This document shows, in pieces, positions 1 to 5,930 of a DNA stretch of 22,506 nt. The number at the start of each line of letters is the position of its first letter. Position 1 is the stretch's first letter. Position numbers and translations under genes: made by a program. The notes beneath the pieces were generated by a model. The model made no database searches. It saw nothing but the letters and a program-made list of their open reading frames with translations, and was not told the origin of the DNA. The stretch is from a virus, in IMG/VR virus record IMGVR_UViG_3300027759_000457, positions 1 to 22,506 of that record; one strand, given 5' to 3'.

Positions 1-304
1 ATCCTACGCTTCCAGTACTAGTAACCCCAGTTACACTAACCGAAGCTCCAGCTTGCACTGCAACAGAACCTACATCTCCTGCTGAACTTAAACCAGTTAC
101 ATCTACAGAACTACCAGCTTCTGCGGTTACTGCACCTACATTTCCTGTCCCACTAACACCAGTTAAGTTAACGCTGGTATTAGACTGTATTGTTACTGAA
201 CCAACTTGTCCCGTTGCAGAAACAGAAACACTTCCTTGTCCCCAAGGAGATACGCCCCAGCCTTGGTTTCCCCAGCCAGATAACGGAACAATGACATCAG
301 CCAC
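1..304 (-). CDS. Repeat-rich tail fibre-like virion protein, N-terminal part (cut by window edge)
   Basis: An open frame reads leftward off the window with no stop. The only available start is GTG at 304, directly after an in-frame stop, with AAGGG about 10 nt upstream; it follows the preceding virion gene by 13 nt. The N-terminus is Trp/Gly-rich (GWGNQGWG, SPWGQG). It is followed by at least three tandem 22-residue units of the form G.VG.V......SV.VTG.S, rich in Val, Ser, Thr and Gly. Such short beta-strand repeats are typical of trimeric phage tail-fibre shafts and related adhesins. The repeat and the gene order are seen directly; the tail-fibre role is inferred from repeat style and from its position at the end of the structural operon. 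The total length and any receptor-binding tip lie outside the window. Confidence 0.7.
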   Translation of the reverse strand, partial: MADVIVPLSGWGNQGWGVSPWGQGSVSVSATGQVGSVTIQSNTSVNLTGVSGTGNVGAVTAEAGSSVDVTGLSSAGDVGSVAVQAGASVSVTGVTSTGSVG

Positions 305-317
305 ACCTCAATTACCC

Positions 318-755
318 TTAAGCAATACGGATAATAGCGTTGCTTGCGTCAGCCGTTGGGAAAACAATCGTAAACGTACCAGCGGTAGATGTCTTAGCAC
401 CACCAAAGTCAAGGATACATACAGATGGGTCTCCAGCTGCTGTGTCGTTATAAATCATTGCGCCATATGCTGTAATGGTTGCAGATGTAAATGACAAGTC
501 AGCAAAGTCGGTAAACGCTGTAGTGCTTGAAGATGTTGGGGTAATGTTAGTCAACGCACCGCCACCAGCTGAATAGCTACCAGAAGCTGCTACTTCGTTG
601 GTTGCTGTATAAGCTGTAGTTGCTGCTGTAAATGACGCTGAGTTGTCATACATTGCCAGTTTAAAAGTATTACCAGTACTAGCCGTAAAATTGTGCGTTG
701 CTGTCATTAGCTGCACTTTAAAGCTGGTACACATAAAATTGCCTGTAAAAGCCAT
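318..755 (-). CDS. Conserved phage virion (tail) structural protein
   Basis: A 145-residue protein with a good TAGGAG site before its ATG. It is dominated by Ala, Thr, Ser and Gly with alternating hydrophobic residues, as expected of an all-beta virion protein. It opens with a MAFTGNF..SFK segment and contains GDPSVCILDFGG near the C-terminus, a pattern I associate with small tail or decoration proteins in uncultured aquatic phages. It lies between the neck genes upstream and the repeat-rich fibre-like gene downstream, which fits a tail component. There are no signal peptide, membrane segments or catalytic motifs. The structural role rests on composition and synteny; the exact position in the particle is unknown. 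Confidence 0.65.
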   Translation of the reverse strand: MAFTGNFMCTSFKVQLMTATHNFTASTGNTFKLAMYDNSASFTAATTAYTATNEVAASGSYSAGGGALTNITPTSSSTTAFTDFADLSFTSATITAYGAMIYNDTAAGDPSVCILDFGGAKTSTAGTFTIVFPTADASNAIIRIA

Positions 756-764
756 TTTGGACTC

Positions 765-1052
765 CTATTCGTCTAAAAGTTTAATTAATTCGGGGTGACC
801 AGCTTCCCTTAGCTTGTGAGCTAGTGTTACACGATCAAATTTTACTGCCTCATTCATGTAAAAAACCAACACACCACGGATATGATTACGGAAGGCATTT
901 GCCTGATCACGAACCAAAGGATGGGATTGATCCCCTACTTGAATAATTTTATCTAGTGCTCTTTCAGCTACTTCCTCTGGCGTAAAGCCTCCATGATCTT
1001 TAGTAAACACATGGATTCCGTTGGATTCACCTAAACCTTGTACGCTAATCAT
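765..1052 (-). CDS. Small conserved phage protein of the neck/tail region
   Basis: A 95-residue, mostly alpha-helical protein. Its ATG overlaps the stop of the upstream neck-protein gene (ATGA), so translation is probably coupled. Residues 24-70 include the pattern EEVAERALDKI followed by RDQANAFR..IRGVLVFYM. This helical, charged pattern recurs in small proteins next to neck genes in many tailed phages. The C-terminus is a short helical stretch (LAHKLREAGHPELIKLL). No enzyme motif is visible. I recognise it as a conserved phage family but cannot name a function; an assembly or neck-associated role is inferred only from its coupling to the neighbouring gene. Confidence 0.7.
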   Translation of the reverse strand: MISVQGLGESNGIHVFTKDHGGFTPEEVAERALDKIIQVGDQSHPLVRDQANAFRNHIRGVLVFYMNEAVKFDRVTLAHKLREAGHPELIKLLDE

Positions 1053-1708
1053 TTTACTGGATACCTCACTTGACCGCTACGATAAGAGTCTTGACGATCT
1101 TTAGCATCACCTAATTGTTTGAGTTCTACCATAGCTTCATCGTAACGGGCTTTGTAATTTGTAAGAACATCTGCATCAGACTTCATAAATGTTGCTGCTT
1201 CTAAGAGCGCCCCATAGACCAATACCATAGAGAAATTGTCCCCAAGCCAGCTTGTACCAGCAGTAACAATAGAGGTTGGATAGTAAAAATAATGCAATTC
1301 TGTAGCGTAATTAGCATTTGGAGTAGGCCCCAAAATAAATGCACTATTGTCAAATACAGCGTAATACTCTGGCTCTCCGTAAAAAGCAGTGTCAGTATCT
1401 GGATAAGCCTCACGAATAAAGTTCACATCTTTGTTTAAAAGATAGTGATATTCGTTATTGGCATTAATTACTGCAAGGCTAAATGTAGCCAACCAATCCG
1501 TAGGAATTTGAAGATATTTATTGCCTGATGTCATGTTACCTGTAACGTTCTTACGGAACGCTGGCATCTGCACCATGTTATAGATGCGTTGTTCTGCCAA
1601 CTGTACAAAAGTAGCAATCTGTTGCGCAGATGTAAACGACCCAACCGTTGCTGGGAAGTCGTTTTCAGCGTAACCTTTAATCGTAGAGGTTAAATCAGCA
1701 TAATTCAT
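1049..1708 (-). CDS. Neck / head-to-tail adaptor protein (gp11-like)
   Basis: A 219-residue protein starting at an ATG that overlaps the previous stop by one base (TAATG). The N-terminal half has an adaptor-like helical pattern (FVQLAEQRIYNMVQMPAFRKN), followed by a beta-rich middle (KYLQIPTDWLATFSLAV, EYYAVFDNSAFILGPTP) and a helical C-terminus (MVLVYGALLEAATFMKSD..LTNYKARYDEAM). This helix-beta-helix arrangement is typical of tail tubular A/neck proteins that join the portal ring to the tail. It sits two genes after a Zn-ribbon protein and near the other neck protein at 2599-3525. The adaptor assignment is from general family resemblance and position, not from a unique motif. Confidence 0.7.
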   Translation of the reverse strand: MNYADLTSTIKGYAENDFPATVGSFTSAQQIATFVQLAEQRIYNMVQMPAFRKNVTGNMTSGNKYLQIPTDWLATFSLAVINANNEYHYLLNKDVNFIREAYPDTDTAFYGEPEYYAVFDNSAFILGPTPNANYATELHYFYYPTSIVTAGTSWLGDNFSMVLVYGALLEAATFMKSDADVLTNYKARYDEAMVELKQLGDAKDRQDSYRSGQVRYPVK

Positions 1709-1977
1709 TACGCCATTGGTCCTCTAGAGGTAAAACCTTTAGTTGCTGCACCAGATCCACGTTGTTTAATTCCAGAAGTTTTAATGTTATCAGCGGCTGG
1801 ATTACCCATTGATACACGTTTTGCTGGCATACCAACTGTAGTGCTATCAGAAGAAACTGAATTTGGATCTACCAATTTTGCTGTAGAATTTTTCATAACT
1901 TTACCATCCATAGTGTGTGGTTTGGCATAGACTTTGGCATCGCCAACTTCTTTACCCATAACTTTTTTGCTAAACAT
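1708..1977 (-). CDS. Small basic phage protein ending in GSGAATKG..SRGPMA
   Basis: An 89-residue Lys/Gly/Ser-rich protein that looks largely disordered. Start and stop both use TAATG overlaps with the flanking genes, so it belongs to the coupled chain. The C-terminal 20 residues (IKQRGSGAATKGFTSRGPMA) carry a Gly/Arg-rich tail of the form RG.GAATKG...RGPMA that I associate with small proteins of aquatic phages. No fold, catalytic motif or membrane segment is visible. It may be a minor virion component or a DNA-binding capsid protein; this is a guess from charge and from neighbouring virion genes. It joins a run of similar small basic genes extending to about position 5930. Confidence 0.7.
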   Translation of the reverse strand: MFSKKVMGKEVGDAKVYAKPHTMDGKVMKNSTAKLVDPNSVSSDSTTVGMPAKRVSMGNPAADNIKTSGIKQRGSGAATKGFTSRGPMA

Positions 1978-2174
1978 TATCGACCTCTTCCAGCTTTCTT
2001 CTGGTTTGCTACACGAGCAAGATTACGACCCATATCTTTCATAGCCATAGAGCTAACGCCCATTTTCTTACTGGCACCCTTCATTGTAGCGGCTGTTGGA
2101 CCACTATCGCCTAAATTTTTACCAACGGTTTTACCTTTGGATTCAATACCACCTGCGCCTTTTTTGAATGACAT
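1977..2174 (-). CDS. Small basic Lys/Gly-rich phage protein
   Basis: A 65-residue, strongly basic protein with no recognisable domain. It has a clear TAGGAG Shine-Dalgarno site before its ATG and a stop overlapping the next start (TAATG). The sequence is low in aromatic residues and rich in Lys, Gly, Met and Ser, with a KKAGRGR C-terminus. It is probably intrinsically disordered. Position and overlap show it is a real member of the structural operon. Function is unknown; binding to packaged DNA or to the capsid interior would fit its charge but nothing in the sequence proves it. Confidence 0.65.
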   Translation of the reverse strand: MSFKKGAGGIESKGKTVGKNLGDSGPTAATMKGASKKMGVSSMAMKDMGRNLARVANQKKAGRGR

Positions 2175-2183
2175 TTTCTACTC

Positions 2184-2606
2184 CTAAGTTGTTGTTACTG
2201 TTACGACACCTACCACACAAGATGGGGCAAGATCATTTGGTGTTAAACCGTTATCTCTAGCACCGCCAACAGGGTTCCATCCCCACTGAAATACTCTACT
2301 GCCCCCTTGGGGTACTCCATTAGCATCTGGGTTAACGCTATTTGTTAATATTACCTGTAAACCGTTATTTCCAGAAACTTGATAACTTACATCTGGTCTT
2401 GGTTCCCGAACCGCTTGTGGGTCATCAACAGGATACATACCTAATGATAACTGCGGTTGGTCTGGTTCCCAACACTCAGGACAAACCTTTATATTCTTCA
2501 TTTGCTGCTTTACAACCAGCTTTCTAAGCTCTTTTAGCTTATAACGCTGACCGCATCGATCACATTCCGCAATGGCAAACTTGCCACTACTGTACTTATT
2601 AGCCAT
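2184..2606 (-). CDS. Zn-ribbon virion-associated protein
   Basis: A 140-residue protein whose first 50 residues form a zinc ribbon: Cys15-x2-Cys18 (CDRCGQRYKLKEL) and Cys42-x2-Cys45 (VCPECWEPDQPQ). The rest is Gly/Asn/Val-rich and probably beta-structured (residues 75-140). Its start overlaps the end of the upstream neck protein by 8 nt. Similar ribbon-headed proteins of 130-170 residues lie next to neck genes in many phages, so a role in head completion or neck assembly is plausible. The four cysteines are seen directly; zinc binding is inferred from their spacing, and the structural role from synteny. Confidence 0.7.
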   Translation of the reverse strand: MANKYSSGKFAIAECDRCGQRYKLKELRKLVVKQQMKNIKVCPECWEPDQPQLSLGMYPVDDPQAVREPRPDVSYQVSGNNGLQVILTNSVNPDANGVPQGGSRVFQWGWNPVGGARDNGLTPNDLAPSCVVGVVTVTTT

Positions 2607-3525
2607 AGAAGGTAGTCCTTGGCACGAATCTAGAGGCGGCTTTCTCCCTATCCTCCGTAGATGCCATCAACCATTGTTCTTCGTACTCGCTTTTTAAAAA
2701 TTGCATTCTTGGTAAAGCATCTGGTAACTTCTGGCACAAATAGAAAGCCAATCCCGCTACCATGCAAGGCAGCAAACGGAAAGGAATATCTGGCTCTACC
2801 GTGCCGTTAGTGCCAGCGTCTTGTATTCTGCGTAATCTCCAGTAAACAAATGTATAAGGACTGCCACCAGCATCGGGGGTGGGCCAGACGTTAATACAAG
2901 GAAGGTTTTGTACTGTAATAGCTGCGCCTGTTGTATGGGCAGCTGCTGTAGTACCGTTTTGACCACGATAGCAGTTTGTTAATACATTGCCTACAACGTT
3001 AGCGTAGCTAATGGTTTCGTTATCAATCTTAATAAATCCACCAATAGGAAGGGCACTAGCGTCACTAACAGTAATAGATGTGGTCGTAGCATTAATTGTG
3101 CCATTTAAGGTCACAGAGGTTAGATTAGACTGCCCTGATTGGCGGTTAAACCACATCTGAATAGGGCGACCAGTAGTTAACTTATTTGGAATAGTAGAGT
3201 AAGTAGACTCTGAAATACGAGTAATATTGATGTCTATTTGAGTGCTTTGAATACCGTTATTTTGGCGAACAACAGTATCTAAAAGATCAATCGTATTGAC
3301 GGGAACAGGATAAATAGCTTGTCCAGTAACCATTTCAATCTGACCTTGTTCAATAGTCCATAGGTTAATACCACGATTAGCCCACTCAATTGTCATTAGA
3401 TTCAATGACCTACGAGCAGTACGCATATCATAACCAGTACGCAACTCTTGACCACAACGCTCAAAAGCCTCTTCAATGAGGTTATTAAGGTCTAGGTTAA
3501 ATGTAGTTGAACCAGATGTGCTCAT
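2599..3525 (-). CDS. Neck / tail accessory protein with an inserted beta-domain
   Basis: A 308-residue neck protein. Residues 8-60 are helical with an adaptor-type signature (LNNLIEEAFERCGQELRTGY, RRSLNLMTIEWANRGINLWT). Residues 60-135 are beta-rich, and residues 245-300 are helical again (PFRLLPCMVAGLAFYLCQKLPD). Between about 137 and 206 lies a Thr/Ser/Asn/Gly-rich block with the pattern SITVSDAS.LPIGGFIKIDNETI, then YRGQNGTTAAAHTTGA. It separates QMWFNRQ from INVWPTPD, which appear to be the two halves of one core fold. The start overlaps the upstream stop (ATGA) and has AGGAAAA in front. The protein probably closes the portal channel and joins it to the tail, as P22 gp4 and T7 gp11-type proteins do; this is inferred from fold pattern and synteny. 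Confidence 0.75.
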   Translation of the reverse strand: MSTSGSTTFNLDLNNLIEEAFERCGQELRTGYDMRTARRSLNLMTIEWANRGINLWTIEQGQIEMVTGQAIYPVPVNTIDLLDTVVRQNNGIQSTQIDINITRISESTYSTIPNKLTTGRPIQMWFNRQSGQSNLTSVTLNGTINATTTSITVSDASALPIGGFIKIDNETISYANVVGNVLTNCYRGQNGTTAAAHTTGAAITVQNLPCINVWPTPDAGGSPYTFVYWRLRRIQDAGTNGTVEPDIPFRLLPCMVAGLAFYLCQKLPDALPRMQFLKSEYEEQWLMASTEDREKAASRFVPRTTFYG

Positions 3526-3770
3526 ATTTTCCTAAATGGCTTTACTTTTGCTTTTACCTTTTGCGGCTGCGGCACGAACTGCTGTCCCCGTGCTTTTCCT
3601 GCTCGTTTTGCTTTTGTCGTTGCTGCGTACTCCTGCGGACTTAGGGCTTCTATTGCTTTTTTTGGCAGGTACCGTTCCCCCGTCTTGGACGATGGTTTCC
3701 CTGACTTGGTTGTCCACTTCTGGTCTCCCCAAGCCTTTAAAGATTTTTGCGATTTTGCTAATCCACTCAT
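3522..3770 (-). CDS. Small basic conserved viral protein (W-T-SGK..GERYLP family)
   Basis: An 82-residue, very basic protein. The pattern LKAWGDQKWTTKSGKPSSKTGERYLPKKAIEALS, followed by EYAATTKAKR and a Gln/Lys tail, matches a family seen repeatedly in aquatic phages and in some large eukaryotic viruses, although I cannot give it a secure domain name. Its start overlaps the upstream stop (ATGA), and it is clearly preferred over a low-complexity reading frame at 3532-3780. Charge and abundance in virus genomes suggest a virion or DNA-binding protein, but no activity has been assigned that I know of. Confidence 0.75.
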   Translation of the reverse strand: MSGLAKSQKSLKAWGDQKWTTKSGKPSSKTGERYLPKKAIEALSPQEYAATTKAKRAGKARGQQFVPQPQKVKAKVKPFRKI

Positions 3771-4039
3771 TTATATCCACCGCCAGCCGCCTTATATTTT
3801 TTTGCTACTAGTTGAGCTTTACGAGCTGACCATTGACCAGCGCCAGTACCATGTGTTGCAGCTGCTTTAACTTGAGAAACAATCCGTTTACGTAAGCTGG
3901 GTTTTGTATAATTACCCGCAGCATTAACCTTACCGCCTTCTTTAAATTCAGTAAAGTCGGTGTCATCCCTACGGGCTTTCTTTTTCCCGCTAGGCATTTT
4001 AGAGGGGGAGATAGCTCCCATTCCTCTGCTCGGTCTCAT
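3767..4039 (-). CDS. Small basic viral protein with GQWSARKAQ...GGGYK domain
   Basis: A 90-residue basic protein. The N-terminus (MRPSRGMGAISPSKMP) is a conserved opening in small phage proteins. The C-terminal half carries PSLRKRIVSQVKAAATHG, then GAGQWSARKAQLVAKKYKAAGGGYK. That second motif resembles a domain of unknown function found in phages and giant viruses (I believe DUF5872, not certain). Start and stop both overlap neighbours by ATGA. The middle has an EFKEGGKV segment like those in the two genes upstream. No enzymatic residues stand out. It is a confident gene of unknown function within the small basic protein island. Confidence 0.75.
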   Translation of the reverse strand: MRPSRGMGAISPSKMPSGKKKARRDDTDFTEFKEGGKVNAAGNYTKPSLRKRIVSQVKAAATHGTGAGQWSARKAQLVAKKYKAAGGGYK

Positions 4040-4398
4040 ACCATTTTTCCACGGGTTTTACCCTTAACACAGCATCCGTCTGCACGTTTAGAAGCAGAAG
4101 ACACTGTACCGCCTTTAGCTTTTTTAACTGGCTCTTTATATCTTGCTGGCTTACCTTCGTAAACATCTTGCAAACTGCGCTGATCCATCTTATCGGTGGT
4201 TACCTGTTGCAAAGTGCGTTGATCCATCTTTCCTAAAGCATCTTTAGCTACTTGCTCAAGGCTACGTTGATCCATGCCTTTAACCTTATCCATTACATAT
4301 TCTTTAGCTTTACGTAATGGGTTCAAGATTAGATTGCGAGTCTCTTCATTCTCTTTACGGTCATCTTCGTAAGTCTGGTCATATCCATTTTTAGCCAT
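4036..4398 (-). CDS. Small phage protein with triplicated MDQRSLQQV repeat and C-terminal RADGC tag
   Basis: A 120-residue protein read from the ATG at 4398 (AAGGG upstream, five bases after the previous stop triplet begins) rather than from the longer start at 4431, which would overlap the upstream gene. The N-terminus is acidic and helical. Residues about 45-80 hold three near-copies of MDQRSLQQV spaced 13-16 residues apart, also visible as DNA repeats at 4159-4277. The C-terminus (GGTVSSASKRADGCCVKGKTRGKMV, split here only for naming) ends in the RADGC..KGKTRGK tag shared with the next two genes upstream. Function is unknown; the repeats may form short coiled or peptide-binding units. Confidence 0.7.
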   Translation of the reverse strand: MAKNGYDQTYEDDRKENEETRNLILNPLRKAKEYVMDKVKGMDQRSLEQVAKDALGKMDQRTLQQVTTDKMDQRSLQDVYEGKPARYKEPVKKAKGGTVSSASKRADGCCVKGKTRGKMV

Positions 4399-4400
4399 GA

Positions 4401-5099
4401 TTAAGCCCTTGTCTTTCCACGAATTGCACAACCATCAGCACGTCTAGATGCTGAGGATACAGAACCACCACGTTTAAACGCACCAGATCCACCGTCATCC
4501 GCCATACCAGATCGTTTAACTGGGATCTTTTTACCAGATTTATTTAAAACTTCTTTAACGCCCATGTTTTCGGTTGACCCGCCAAAGTTTGGCTTGCCCT
4601 GTTTAACAGGAATATCTTTGCCTTTAACGCTTACAGTTCTGGTTGGCTTTAGTGCATCTAATGCCTCGGATGGGTTAAATCCTTCTTCAGCTCTACGAGT
4701 AACGTTTTTAGCTGCGCCTTCAGCAGCTTCTTTAGCTGTACGTTTTGCGCCCATATTAACTACTTGCTTGAACATACCTTTAAGCAATCCAGCGCCAGGA
4801 ATGTAGTTTTCTGGCTCAACACGCTCAAGAGCTTGTTTTTTAACTAAGCTGTCCATGCGTGCTCTTTCAGCATCCATGTCTACTGCTGGTTTAGCAGGGG
4901 CTACAGTTTGAGAAACTTTAGAAGTACTTTTGGCGGCTGAACGAGTTACAGGTGCGCCAATATTACGAGACTCTTCACTAGCATTTTCCACAAACTTCAT
5001 GGCTTTGCTACGAGTGTCATCGTCAATACTAGGAACTGGATTCTCTGGATCTACTGTTGAGTACCCACCATCAGAAAACTTACGCAGTTTCTTTCTCAT
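4401..5099 (-). CDS. Disordered phage protein with C-terminal RADGC..GKTR tag
   Basis: A 232-residue protein, Lys/Ala/Ser-rich and largely disordered, with one helical section (residues 80-155: RMDSLVKKQALERV, GAGLLKGMFKQVVNMG, EAAEGAAKNVTRRAEEG). Its start has GGCGGAG about ten bases upstream, inside the end of the previous gene. The C-terminus reads KRGGSVSSASRRADGCAIRGKTRA, which nearly matches the end of the next gene downstream. GTTTAAAC at 4472-4479 lies within this tail-coding segment. I see no enzymatic motif. It could be an ejected internal virion protein or capsid-interior protein; both are guesses from composition and from position between the glycosyltransferase and the neck genes. 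Confidence 0.65.
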   Translation of the reverse strand: MRKKLRKFSDGGYSTVDPENPVPSIDDDTRSKAMKFVENASEESRNIGAPVTRSAAKSTSKVSQTVAPAKPAVDMDAERARMDSLVKKQALERVEPENYIPGAGLLKGMFKQVVNMGAKRTAKEAAEGAAKNVTRRAEEGFNPSEALDALKPTRTVSVKGKDIPVKQGKPNFGGSTENMGVKEVLNKSGKKIPVKRSGMADDGGSGAFKRGGSVSSASRRADGCAIRGKTRA

Positions 5100-5100
5100 G

Positions 5101-5433
5101 TTAGCAAGCTCCGCCAGACTTCATAGTAATCATTTTGCCTTTGGTGTGACCTTTAGAAACGCATCCATCAGCACGGGTTACACCGCCTTTAGCCATCTTG
5201 TGCATACGCTTCTCATGCCCTTTAACTGCCTTAGCAGCTACTTTTTTCATCATTGGCATATCTTCTTTAATATCTTCGTGTTTCATCATCCCGCCCTTTT
5301 TAAATGTTTTACCTTTGTCGGCAGCAGCAAAGTCTTTGCCAACGGATTGAGGAACGCCTACTTTTTTAGCCATTTTGGGGCTATTAGCAATCATTTCCAT
5401 AAAATTGTGTTGTTTTTTAGAGACACTTGGCAT
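5101..5433 (-). CDS. Small basic phage protein, DUF3008-like N-terminus and RADGC tag
   Basis: A 110-residue Lys/Met-rich protein. The N-terminus MPSVSKKQHNFMEMIANSP, then AKKVGVPQSVGKDFAAADKGK, resembles a short domain found in small bacterial and phage proteins (DUF3008-like, by memory). The remainder is a basic Met/Lys-rich linker ending in GGVTRADGCVSKGHTKGKM, the same type of tag as in the next two genes downstream. It sits 3 nt before the 4401-5099 gene. Eight or more Met residues and many Lys make a folded enzyme unlikely. Function unknown; association with capsid or DNA is inferred from charge and neighbourhood. Confidence 0.7.
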   Translation of the reverse strand: MPSVSKKQHNFMEMIANSPKMAKKVGVPQSVGKDFAAADKGKTFKKGGMMKHEDIKEDMPMMKKVAAKAVKGHEKRMHKMAKGGVTRADGCVSKGHTKGKMITMKSGGAC

Positions 5434-5436
5434 TAT

Positions 5437-5673
5437 TTACTTCCTAATAAGCTCATCAATTTTGCTTTCAAGCTTGTTAAACCTTGCGTCCATATGTTCA
5501 ACAATGCGCTCAACTTCTGCTTTAGTAACGTTATCACGAGCCACCTCTTCTCTTGTTTTGTTTAACAAAATATCAATGCGTTTTAGTTCATTGAACTTTT
5601 CATGCATCATATAACCAATTAGGGCTACAAATATAGTTAACCCGCCTGTCCAGAGTTCCATCATATTTAACAT
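5437..5673 (-). CDS. Small membrane protein with coiled coil (holin/spanin-like candidate)
   Basis: A 78-residue protein from the ATG at 5673, chosen because GAGG lies five bases upstream. A GTG two codons further up would put the Shine-Dalgarno site on the start codon itself. Residues about 5-22 (ELWTGGLTIFVALIGYMM) form one hydrophobic segment. The rest is a charged helix with heptad-like pattern (LKRIDILLNKTREEVARDN, VERIVEHMDARFNKLESKID) likely to be a coiled coil. One membrane span plus a cytoplasmic or periplasmic coil fits a small holin, a spanin-like or a membrane-anchored accessory protein; the sequence does not decide between these. No lysis enzyme is in the window, so the lysis link is weak. 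Confidence 0.65.
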   Translation of the reverse strand: MLNMMELWTGGLTIFVALIGYMMHEKFNELKRIDILLNKTREEVARDNVTKAEVERIVEHMDARFNKLESKIDELIRK

Positions 5674-5930
5674 TTCCACCTCGCTAAAGAGGCAGCCTTT
5701 CTGGTTGGTCTGCCTTTTTCATCCTTCATTGGACCTGGCATACCAGACATACGGGCACAGAATGATTTCTTACGAGCACCGCCTTCAGGCTGTGGAGCTT
5801 TTAAATTCGAGCCAGTAGCCGCATTATATTTAGCACGACCTTTGGCGGTAAGCCCAGCACCCTTAGATACAGGCAACTTTTCACCACGACCAATCGCAAG
5901 AGAGACTCCCTTTTTCTTTTTAGTAGCCAT
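5667..5930 (-). CDS. Small basic conserved phage protein (DUF6321-like)
   Basis: An 87-residue strongly basic protein. The pattern SKGAGLTAKGRAKYNAATGS, then LKAPQPEGG and KKSFCARMSGM, then GPMKDEKGRPTRKAASLARWKC is highly characteristic of a conserved small protein in aquatic phages, which I recall as DUF6321 without being certain. The start overlaps the glycosyltransferase stop as TAATG. Two Cys residues (in SFCARM and the last residue) are part of the conserved pattern. Function unknown. Its recurrence next to structural genes in phages suggests a virion component, which is inference. Confidence 0.75.
   Translation of the reverse strand: MATKKKKGVSLAIGRGEKLPVSKGAGLTAKGRAKYNAATGSNLKAPQPEGGARKKSFCARMSGMPGPMKDEKGRPTRKAASLARWKC

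Noticed and set aside
3532-3780. Alternative 82-residue frame overlapping the GERYLP protein
   Set aside because: Low-complexity Lys/Ser/Ala product in another frame of the real gene at 3522-3770, which has conserved blocks and coupled start and stop.
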